Positions 9,340 through 18,894 of a stretch of DNA of 64,000 nt are shown piece by piece. Under the pieces are notes generated by a model. The model was not told where the DNA came from. It did no database searches and saw nothing but the letters and a program-made list of their open reading frames with translations. How positions within the stretch are numbered: position 1 is the first letter of the stretch; every line of letters starts with the position of its first letter. Source of the stretch: Naganishia liquefaciens (Eukaryota; Basidiomycota; Tremellomycetes; Filobasidiales; Filobasidiaceae); NCBI GenBank assembly GCA_013423385.1, contig BLZA01000023.1, forward strand, positions 933,782 through 997,781, in the 5' to 3' direction. The position numbers were made by a program, and so were the translations under genes.

Positions 9340-11178
9340 ATGGACTGGAGAAAATCCTACGAAGATGGCGTTGCAGCATACAAGGCCAAGGACTATCAAA
9401 AATGTGTTCGCTTGCTGAACGAGGTAGGTGTCAGCATTCACAAGATGCGTGGGTAAAGCTAAGTCTCGAGATTCATCTAGTCGTTGAATCTCGGAGGCAA
9501 GCGCTTCGCAGTCCTGGACGCACGCGCTGCGGTTTTCGAAAAGCTCCTAGAGCACGACAAGGCGATGAGGGATTGCAAAGACTGCATTGTGTTGGACCCA
9601 AAATCAAACAAGCCATACCTTCGCGCTTCAAGGATATGCGAAGCACGTCAACAGCCGGAAAAGGCCCTCAAGTTTCTTAAACACGCCATTCAGGTGACAC
9701 CTGCTTCTCTACTCGATCCGCTTCGAAAACGACTACCAGCTTTGCAGAAGCTTGTTGATGCGTTACAACCGGAAATACCCCGAGTGGATCCTATCGCTGT
9801 TCTTCCTGAAGAGGTTCTCGTCGCCGTGATGGAAATGGTTATTACAGAAGATCCCAAAATGGCACCGCGTTTCTCGTGGGTTTCTCGGACCTGGCGGGAA
9901 ATGACGATCAATTGTCCCTTCTTGTGGAGGCAGATCCGATTGAACGGCTCAAGGTACAACCAAGTTTCCAAACGACTGCATATATATGGCCAGCGTGGTC
10001 AGGGGAAATTAGACCTCATTCAGATCGACAATATCCCACCCGAGTACGAACCCTTGGTCCATGCGGTTCGACCTTTTCTTGATAGAGTAAAAACCCTGCG
10101 GATCCGCTGCGATACCGTACAAGCAATCGGCGAATTCATCTATGCCTTACGCGGTACTTGTAATCACCTTGAAGAGCTCGCGGTCGTATTAGGACGACCT
10201 GTGGCTCTGGGACCGCAAATGCCCTCGCAAATTCATCTCGGACTCGCATCGCCAATGTCGTCGTCAACGCTTCGAAAGGTTCGACTTGTCGGTCTCAGCT
10301 TCCTCGGAATGGGTCACGACCGGCTTCCTGCGGAGACATACGAGCAATTGGAGTGCATCATTCTCGAACAGTGCAAGATACAACCAGACAGATCGATGAG
10401 TCCCCTCGATGACGTTGTCCACCGAACCCTCTTTAACGCGAAGCAGGTCAAACGCCTGGAGCTGCGGAACAACCGATTCGAGAACGGTTTGGTATCCGCC
10501 TACTCGGAAGCGCCCATCCTACTGGACAAGCTCGAGACCCTGGTCATACCCTCTCCCTTCCAGTCTACCGTAGATATCGCCGCACCGCACATCACACGGC
10601 TCAGCCTGGCCCAGGGATCCCCGGCCACCACTACTGGCGAAGGGGCTCTGAGACAGCCAGTCCATCGTGGTCTGCTTCCATCACTCAAGCAGTTTGCGCC
10701 GGCGCAGATTCCCGTGTCGCAACTCCAAAGTCTGGAGATCGCTGTGAATGACAATGATAAATCGGCAGCCCTAAAGTCTTGGTTGATGCGTTTGGAAAAG
10801 ATTACCGATCTGGGCATCATCTCGCATACAGACTGCCGAGAAGATGGTGCAGTCTGGGGAACCGACATACACCTGGTTCAACCGATGCTGGAAGCCGCAA
10901 ACAACAAAGTAGTGTCGATTTTGCACAGCCGGCCAGAATGGTGTCCCCGCATGCATACACTCCGCCTGGAACGCTGCCTTGTTCCGCCGCGGGAGATGAT
11001 GGAGTATGTCAAAGGACGCAAGACGAATTCAGCATTAGCGGCGATACGCGTTCTTAGTCTGGAGAATTGCTCGATCCTGCCTTCGGAGGCAGAGATGTGG
11101 CTGCAGCGAAATGTCGAAAGCCTTACAATCACCAGAGCGAAACCGCCTCCACCAGCGTGGCGAGATCGGCAGCGGTAG
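9340..11178 (+). CDS. TPR + F-box + leucine-rich repeat protein (Dia2/Pof3-like)
   Basis: Two exons, 9340-9423 and 9481-11178; 593 residues. Residues 1-110 form three TPR-like helical pairs (SYEDGVAAYKAKDYQKC; AVFEKLLEHDKAMRDCKDCI; RASRICEARQQPEKALKFLK). Residues about 138-180 are an F-box (VLPEEVLVAVMEM ... WREMTINCPFLW). The rest is made of irregular leucine-rich repeats (KTLRIRC, HLEELAVVLG, VKRLELRNNRF, LRLERCLVP, IRVLSLENCSI). TPR-F-box-LRR is the architecture of Dia2/Pof3, substrate receptors of SCF ubiquitin ligases in replisome disassembly and genome stability. That assignment rests on domain order alone, because F-box/LRR proteins are numerous in basidiomycetes. The first exon supplies the first TPR helix and the intron is in frame (phase 0). 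Confidence 0.8.
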
Positions 11179-11573
11179 CCGGATGACCCTTCGTTCCAAG
11201 CTGTACTGAAACATTGAATATTTGCTCAATGTAGCCAGGCATTCTATAGTAGATGAGGGTGACGAGTTTCGTAATGGAGAGCCTTGTATGCGGATACGGT
11301 CCCCTTTTCCATAGGTTTCAGCCTGCCTCGGCCACCCCCGAGCGCGTTATGCGTTATGCATCGACTAACTGTTGCATTCGGAAGCCGGCCCTCGACTTGG
11401 TTGCAGTTGCCGTGTCAGGAGCGGCCTATACACCGACGGCATACCACGAAGCCAGGCCCGGCGCCACGCGCTACGACGTCCCGCACAAGACTGTGAGCAC
11501 AACGGAATACCTCTACATTCCCTGAATATACAACCAAAGCGGCAGCAACAGACTATATCCGCGTGAAACAAGC
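11179..11573. other. Intergenic between convergent genes
   Basis: 395 bp between the stops of the F-box gene and the oxidase gene. Presumably it contains both 3' ends and poly(A) sites. No coding sequence is supported. Confidence 0.4.
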
Positions 11574-13425
11574 CTACAACTTGCTCTCCCGGCTGTGGGT
11601 ACCGATCTTTTGCGGCGTGGCAAATCTGTCGGCCTTCAGGTCGTGCGCGGTTGCCAATTCTTCAATCTTGATGGCAACCCGTTCGGCATGCTCGTTACCA
11701 CGCAGATCGCTATCGCTTCCCGCGTCTCGCGCGCTGTTTCGGCCATCGAACCGCCACTTGTTCTCGAGCGCAGGTGCCAAAGTGCCTTCGATCTTGTTGA
11801 CAATCTCTCGACCGATGTTTGGCAAAAACTTGAAAACTGGGTAAGCACTTGATCGAGGCATAATAGTTCAAGACTGCCTACCTTGAATGCATGGCCGCAA
11901 CCTGCCGTCGCGAACAGCAGATTCTCCTTCTTTGGGTGCCAGTCAATCAACCAATCTCCATCAGGCGTATCGAGGTACCAGCACAATCGCGTAGCGATAA
12001 AGTCGCGCTTGCCGAGCTCGGGATATACCTCGCAAAGGTGCTGCCGAAGCCTCTTGAGCATCTCGAGAGGAATGAAACCGCCTTCTCCTCCTGGCGTCAA
12101 GACTGTTCGAGGCACCGACACACCGGTCTTGGCACTCGCTTCGTCGTTTACCGAGTTGGGGTTGGCTTCGTGCGCCTGGTATGTATAGCCCTTGTCGTGG
12201 ATGGCACACTTGATGATGTTTTCGGGAGTCGGGGGGAAGACGTAGAAGCCAGTCTTCATGTCGAAAATCTGAGGGCGGCAACAGTCAGCGTGTCATTGCT
12301 AATGCGGGCGACTGTAACTTACGACCGGGTTTTTGCTGTACCGTTCAGCCTCTTCAGGTGTCAGTTGCAGCTTGGCCACACTTTGACTGCACAACCCACA
12401 ATTGTCAGCCATGTGGACAGCGACAAAGCGCGAGCTTGCTTACCCGGTTGCCACAACCTGAGTCAACTGCTCCATTCCATCTTGAGCAAACAAAGCTGGC
12501 GTCCACGCGCCCGTCGCAATGATCACGATATCACCCAACACCTTTTCACCGGTGGTCAATTCGACGCCCTTGACGGTTTTTTTGCCCCCCTGGCCCTGCT
12601 CCTCGACCAAGCCGCGAACCTCACATCCAGCTCGGACGACTCCTCCATACTCGTGCGTGATCCTACGCAAACCAACGGCCACGGCACGACCGGCTTCGGC
12701 CCAGCCGGATTGCGGATTCAGGTAGGCAGTCTTGTTGTTGAACTCGCCCAGGCAGGGCGTCACGTCCGAGTTCTTGGCGGATGGAACGATGGACGCGACG
12801 GCGTGGCTAAGTGACGAGTAGACGTCTTCACCGCGGAACTTTGCCGGCCAGGCGGCGCGGATCTCGCTCGAGGTTTTGCAGTGCGTCGCGGGAATACCGT
12901 TGGCGCAAACCTGAAGCCCTAGATGTCAGCTTTATCCAGATCTGAAATACTGTACAGGACTCACGTTCTTGTAGGACGATTCAACGTAGGCATTGCCCGC
13001 TGAGCCCGCCTCTGCGACCATCACTACTCCCGACCTATTATAGAAATCGCTTGAGCGATCGTCCACCAGGAGCGAGCGTTTTGACATACTCATGGTACGT
13101 TCCCTCCCATTCGGGCTTCCTCCACTCGTTCACGGCGTCGACGTTGAGCGCGGCAATGGTCGGATCGGCATAGTCGCCCGATCGAATGATCTTGTTGATG
13201 TCAGTACTTGCGGCATCTGGAGCAGGGAGGATTTGCGCCTTGTCCAGGATGGTGACCGAGTAACCGCCTCGCTTATACATCCACAATGCGGTACTGACAC
13301 CAAAGATACCTGCAACACACACACAAAGCGAGAGATGTGATCAGTGGCGTCGCGCTGACGAGATGCTGTCTGGACGGACCTGCACCAACGATGACGACCT
13401 TCTTGTCTTGATTAGGGCTAGCCAT
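11574..13425 (-). CDS. Peroxisomal fructosyl amino acid oxidase (amadoriase)
   Basis: Seven exons: 13380-13425, 13090-13309, 12965-13034, 12444-12910, 12323-12386, 11882-12268, 11574-11828; 502 residues. It oxidatively deglycates fructosyl amino acids to free amino acid, glucosone and H2O2. The N-terminal FAD motif VVIVGAGIFGVSTAL is split by intron 1. TRLCWYLDTPDGDWLIDWHP carries the Cys that by family comparison binds FAD covalently, and ATAGCGHAFKFLPNIG is the C-terminal FAD/substrate block. The protein ends in SKL, a type 1 peroxisomal targeting signal, which fits an H2O2-producing enzyme. All family blocks are intact and in frame, so it looks active. Sarcosine or pipecolate oxidases are related, but the SIVPSAKNSD, GFYVFPPT and AGCGHAFKF pattern favours amadoriase. 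Confidence 0.92.
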
Positions 13426-14195
13426 ATTGGTTTATGGGATTTGGATTCGGTATAGGTATATGAATGGGTATGACCTCGTCGTTATAGACGTAGACGGTGT
13501 CAAAAAGGAAGAGGGGGCGCGCGGGGTCCTTATTCGGGAATGGGGAAACTGCGTGTCCACAAAGAGGTCCCACACGGAGTGTATGAATATATGTATCCCA
13601 CGTTCAACGCCAGGCGCTTGCTTGACCTGTCACACAACGCACCGCACGCAGGAACCCTGTCGTTGCGGGCCTCGTTTGCCAAATAACCGCCCGCTTCGAA
13701 ATACGATCGATAAGGAGGGAGCTGATGTCTCACCTGCCAAAAAACCGGCGACGGGCGCGGCAGCTCGGGTCGCGGCAGCTTCGGACGACGAGCCGAGTTC
13801 GGGGAAGCGTTGCTAAGGTAATCTCGAATCTCGACTCGGCCGCCGAAGCTGGAGAGACTAGGCTTTGTGGCCACGTGGGAGCGAGACATGAGCCGTCGAC
13901 TTGCGAATTAACGGGTTCCCTTGTAAAGGCACAAGTCTGACAAGCTGATGAGCCCTGCTTCCGACCAGCTTCGAGTTTGTAGAATCGAGTTAACGAGGCT
14001 GCCATGAGCGCTCTTCATACACTCCAAGAGATATATCAGCCACAGAGATGACGGTCAACATCCCTTGCCCGACTTTCGGGAGACACCTTGACGATCTCGA
14101 CTGACATCAGCCAAACTCTCAATCGTCATCGCACGACTTCTTGACTTTCCATTCTCCTCCATCATCCGCTCCTCCTCTACCATCCCCTCCTCAAG
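13426..14195. other. Divergent intergenic region
   Basis: 770 bp between the start codons of the oxidase (-) and the small Cys-rich gene (+), so it holds both promoters. A CT/TCC-rich stretch at about 14145-14190 immediately precedes the ATG at 14196, as is common near fungal transcription starts. No coding sequence is supported. Confidence 0.45.
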
Positions 14196-14890
14196 ATGTC
14201 ATACTCTGACGACAGATTCGACTACATCACCGACATTTTCTTTCCACCTCCCACCGGTACAATATACGACGAGAACTACCGCAAGGCTCTCTTTGCAAAC
14301 CTCCGCGCTCACAAGGCCGTCCGGGAAGCGTGAGTGCGACCTGGAAAGGCTTTTCCGCTTCAGCCAGCTGAGTATCCATCATCATTAGATCCGCAGCCGC
14401 AGCCGTCGAGCCCGCGCCTCCTCGACCTTTCGTCACCTGGGGCCCAAAGCCCGTACCCGCTCCGCCCGCCCCTCCGGCCGGCGAAAACAAGATCCGCACG
14501 ATGCTCTACAACCAATTACCCGAGCTGTATGACCCTCCCGTGGTGGAACCCAGCAGCAACTCAAAGTTTAGCAAGTTCAAGGCTCTCACGACTCCGGACT
14601 GGACGCCCAAACCAAAGCCCGTCGATCCGGAGAACGTCTATCTTCCCAGCTACCTGGTATACCTTCCTGCCGGCTCGCCAACGTCAAAGTGCACTTGTCG
14701 TGATTGCGAATACAAGCGAAGATTCATCCGGGAGACGCCGCAATGTGACAATTACCGATGCTACGGTAATTATGCTAGCCATGGCAGACCGACCTGTGTG
14801 CAGGCCATGCAGGTGGCGGCAGCGGCAGCGCCAAAAGGCAGCTGGCTTCAGAGGCATGTCGGGTGGAAGCAAAGCAAGAGTCATAAGTGA
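14196..14890 (+). CDS. Unknown small protein with a Cys-rich C-terminal motif
   Basis: Two exons, 14196-14329 and 14389-14890; 211 residues. I do not recognise the family. The acidic/aromatic N-terminus (SDDRFDYITDIFFPPPTG) is followed by an Ala-Pro linker. Then come a conserved-looking NKIRTMLYNQLPELYDPPV segment and a Tyr-rich NVYLPSYLVYLPAG. Cysteines are clustered at about residues 163-200: CTCRDC, then C-N-Y-R-C, then a final PTC, six in all, which could bind a metal or form disulfides. No signal peptide or membrane segment is visible. The splice join is in frame and the codon use resembles the neighbouring genes, which supports a real gene. Confidence 0.6.
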
Positions 14891-15097
14891 ACAAGACTCG
14901 CCACTTGTATTATATTCTAGCCGATACAACGCTGTTTGACAATCATCGAATTCGTTTACCCTGCGCTCAACCATGACCCCACTCAACTCCCGTCCCTTTG
15001 GCTTCATATCGGCATTCGGGGTGGTCTTTACATATCCTATTGAACAATGTCCGTATCAGTATTCGTGTAACCAAATGCATGCCTGCAGTTGCCAGAC

Positions 15098-16557
15098 TCA
15101 CAGACAAGGCGTTGAGACAGACGTTCCCTGCAATTCCTCGAAATGCTGCCTCGCTTGTCGGATGTTGTACATCAGCAACGCCGGCTCTGCGGATGCTCAG
15201 TATAAAGCTCGGCTAGACGATATCCTTTTCACAACGTACCGACCCATGGTTCCGAAGCTACGAGCATTAGACACGTATTCGAGGTCAAGACATCCATTGC
15301 CATCGATGCATTCTTGAAACGGGCCTCCCAATTTGCAAAGGCCTCCCCTGATTTCCTGCGAAACAGATAATCCTGGTCAGCGCGATGCATCCGTGTCTCC
15401 CGAATATGACGACGAAGACTCACAGGCAATCTAGCCTAAAGCCCTTGATGATCTCTGAAACCTTTTCGAACCGCTTGCGGTCCAGTCCCTTCACCCCACC
15501 TTGCACCTCAACGTCATCCAAATCATCCACGTCGCCGTCAATCTCCGAGCCAGATTTTGCCAAGACGAGAAATGTCTGCCGCTCGAACAAAACCGCCTCA
15601 ATACTCGAGGAGATGTTGCGCAGATGTGTAAGATGTGAGCGTATGAGCGAGGCATTCGGTATCAGGGTGTGGATGACTGATGACCAAGCCTAGTACCAAC
15701 ATTTATTAGTCCCTGTCCGAACTGACGGCAAGACTCTCGAGGATAGCGACGTACCTTGTACAAACTCTCGTCCCAGATACTGGTGCCGTATACCCGAATA
15801 GGTCGAGCATCCCGTCCCTCCAAGCTGACTGCAATCTCCCGCGCACGAAGCTCGAGCTCTTCCTTCTTCTCCTTTAAAATCTGCCTCCTGCCTTCTTCCC
15901 GTTCCTTTGAGCCTTCCGGCCCCTGTCCCACGAGATCCATCTTGTTGACAAGAACCCATACGCCAGCTCCGCTCGATGTCTCGTTCCCTCGCAACGCCTC
16001 GATGCACTCCTCAAAGTACTGAACATCTTTTTCCCATTCGGATGAGGATGAAGCCGTAGTTGCGTCAAAGACGTAGATCAAAATTGCCACATTGGAGAAG
16101 ATCTGGTCCTTTTGCGTCGAGACGTAGTGATCGAGAAAGGCTTCTTGGCCACCACAATCCCAAAGGTTCTGAACGTTCGTTGGTATCTCTACACCGCAAC
16201 ATCAAAGCTGGACATGGCTTACCAAGACCATGTTTCCCAAGAACCTGACGTGACTGTGCTCGACATCTATGGTAGCTCCCAACGTCTTTGTGCCTTGCGC
16301 CAGCATGTTCGAGCTACGTCGTCCAGTAGTGTTGGCCAAGAAGCTCGGTGGGAATTGCACAAGCATGACTCACAAGATTACAGATCTCATCGAAGTCTTT
16401 CCACTTCCTGAATCATTGCTTGAGTCCGGGCAATGGTCGGCAGCAGCAACAAGATCACGTACCGGACTTGCCCATCAGAAGCACCTGAATAGTCTATTAG
16501 CCTCAACCTATCCATTGCCAGTCCGGGCAGGCGCACCTTTTTCCGGATATTCGACAT
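15098..16557 (-). CDS. gtr1: Rag-family small GTPase Gtr1 (RagA/B)
   Basis: Eight exons: 16537-16557, 16463-16484, 16374-16407, 16223-16313, 15755-16168, 15424-15689, 15240-15355, 15098-15186; 350 residues. It is a subunit of the Gtr1-Gtr2 heterodimer that recruits TORC1 to the vacuole in response to amino acids. Motifs: P-loop VLLMGKSGSGKTSMRS, switch I TLGATIDVEHSHVRFLGN, switch II NLWDCGGQEAF, NKMD in VLVNKMDLVG, then the Rag C-terminal roadblock-like half ending in MYNIRQARQHFEELQ. The first three exons are only 21, 22 and 34 nt, and the P-loop is split twice by introns. The stop codon at 15098 overlaps a GTGAGT donor, so a longer C-terminus ending at 14967 is possible. Confidence 0.94.
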
Positions 16558-16997
16558 CTTGGCAATGGTGCGCTCTGGTCCAGGTGACCGGGACGTATAG
16601 ACCAGAAGCTCCGAGTACACACCAAGCCGAGCAGCTGGCCGAGTGTTGAACTATATTCCACACCCTGGTCATGAACAGCAGCACGCCCTCCAAGCACGAT
16701 CGAGCGCGACTCGAGATGAGCCGCATGACGTGTTCTTTCTACCGACTCTCGCTTGCCACTGCTTCCTTGTGATCTTTCGACTACAGTAGCAGCCTCCCCT
16801 GCTCCGTCCTCGGTGCGGAAGTCCACTACCATACTCGCCCGACGCGCACTCGGGCGAATCACACACCATGGTCATGGAACGATTCCGACCTCATCACGAT
16901 TCCTCGTTGCCCATCTGCTGCACAGCCTGAGCATGCCTCGCTATGGTAATACACGGCAAATTGCCAGTCCTGCATTCCGATACCGTCGAACCCGTCG
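16558..16997. other. Intergenic: gtr1 promoter and 3' end of the RS-rich gene
   Basis: 440 bp between the stop of the RS-rich gene and the start of gtr1, both on the minus strand. Open frames here (for example 16503-16862, minus) lack family signatures. A short upstream ORF for gtr1 cannot be excluded. Confidence 0.4.
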
Positions 16998-18579
16998 CTA
17001 CTTGCCCTTGTCCCATTCCCTTGTTGCTCCCTTGCTGACGTACTCGTACCCACCGACAAGTACCTTCCTCTTTTCGCGCTCCTCATCGCTGTCGGATCGC
17101 CGACGTTTGCTACTTCGTTTACGACTCGAGTCCTTCTTTGAGCGATGTTCCTTGTCTCGAGATTTGGAGCTCTTCTTCCGCTTGGTCGAGGATCCGTGCT
17201 TGCGCTTCTTCTTGTCTGGACCGAAGGATTCGCTCCTCGAGTCGGACGCCGAGTCACTGTTTGAAGAAGATTCTTCGGAAGAGTCGCGAATAGACACGAC
17301 CGAAGGCGAACGATCTTGTCGGCGCCGGCGCTTGCTATCGGAAGTCGTGGTTTTCGCTCGTGCTTTATTGGTCGCGTAGCGTTCACGCTCTCTTTCCCAT
17401 TCCTGGGCATTGCGATCTCGCTCCTTGGCCCTTTCCCTTTCGCCATCACGATCCCAACCCCTCTCTTTCGCTTGTTCTCGATACTTGATTGTGCTCAACA
17501 TTGTATCCCAGCCGATATCGACGTCCGGAACGAGGCCTGTCCGAGGCACGGCAACCTCTTGCGCCTCGAGCATGGCTCTGTAGTCCTTTGTCGGATCGTA
17601 TGTCGGCTCAAAGTATCGATCCATCTTGGAAGGGATTGATGGCGCGGCCAACGTCATGTCAGGTGGCGGTATTCGAAGGCCTGGGACGTCGTCGCGGAAC
17701 GGACGTTTCGATGCCGGGGCTGGAGAACGACTCCTTTCCTTTTCCTTCCGTTGATCTTGCTCTCTCCGTGTGCGTCTCCGTTCACCCGCCTCTTCCTCTT
17801 CTCGGGCGCGTGCAAGAGCGCTGCGTGGCTTGCCCCTGCCGACATTTTTCCTGCTCCAGCCCTTTTCCTCGTCTTCCGATGCCTCATCATCTTCATGATA
17901 GCGACTGGATGTTTGACCGGAAGCTTCCCGGCGCCAAGATCCCGCCGCTCCTCCCGACTTGACGGCTGATGTCGATGCAGATCGTCCAGACTCACGGTGC
18001 TCAGACACCTGCCGTCGTGACGATGATTCTCCATTGCCCCGCTCCATTCGCTCATTTCTATGTCGACTGCCTGCCGCTGAGCCCACAGCGCCACCAAACA
18101 GTCTTTTCATCCGCCCCACCTCGGGATCCTCCCCATTCCGTGCCCGTGACCTCGAGTCACTCGAATGACGCGCACCATCTCTTTCTGACCTGGAACCTGC
18201 TCCTTGATAGAACTTGTCAGCGGCGGCTGCTTTGGCAGAATTTGCTTGTTCTCGCAAGAGGGCCGTGTTGTGTCCATCGACATCTCGGACCAGAGATTTG
18301 AGAAACCGGGTGTTCGGCTTGGGCGCGCGCGAAGAGGACCTTTAATTCAGCCACATTGTCAGTCTCTTGTAGCTCATCTGGGTAAACAGTCGGTGCTTAC
18401 TCTACAGTGTCGTGGAGATACGCCCCGATACCCATCTCCCGCCATTTTGACTCCTTTTCCTTGGCCTCTTTGGCGAGGATGTCGGCGACGTGTCGGTTAA
18501 GCTCATCGTCAGGGATATCCGCGGAAACAGCCGCGGCAGCACGGACGAGCTTGTCGACGATGGACGGGTTCGGCATCAT
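16998..18579 (-). CDS. RS/RD/RE-rich nuclear protein, probable mRNA-processing factor
   Basis: Two exons, 18401-18579 and 16998-18339; 506 residues. I cannot name the family. The N-terminus (SIVDKLVRAAAAVSADIPDD ... WREMGIGAYL) looks like a folded helical piece. The middle and C-terminus are dominated by Arg/Ser/Glu/Lys runs (SRSRARNGED, RRTRREQDQRKEKERSRSP, KKKRKHGSSTKRKKSSKSRD). Two short patches stand out as conserved-looking: MDRYFEPTYDPTKDY followed by DVDIGWDTML (about residues 325-375), and the C-terminal KVLVGGYEYVSKGATREWDKG. Such composition is typical of spliceosome-associated proteins in the nucleus (inference). The start may be the ATG at 18579 or the adjacent one at 18576. It is divergent from dus1. 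Confidence 0.7.
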
Positions 18580-18894
18580 CTGTGTAGGGGCGGTCGAGCG
18601 GCCTGCGCCGAGCTCTACCAGCAACAAGTCGGTAACATGCACAACGTCTCTCTGAGCTCCTACACCGGATCGCTTGTTGTTTACTTTGTCAATTCCCAGC
18701 CGGGCGATCGGAGGGTGAATCAAGAGTCGCCGACATAATGTTGGAAAAACTTGCTGTCGACGTCGCTTCAGTGCATCTCATCTCCGTTCATCACCTCGTC
18801 TCACTATCAACACTCTGCTCTATCCACGTCATCCAAACCTATTTCTCCCACCATTCAGCGCTTTTCCCGTAGCCAGATCCGTCACTTAGCCACT
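18580..18894. promoter_or_regulatory. Divergent promoter, RS-rich gene / dus1
   Basis: 315 bp between divergent start codons. On the dus1 side a TC-rich stretch (about 18780-18880) precedes the ATG. No specific sites recognised. Confidence 0.4.
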
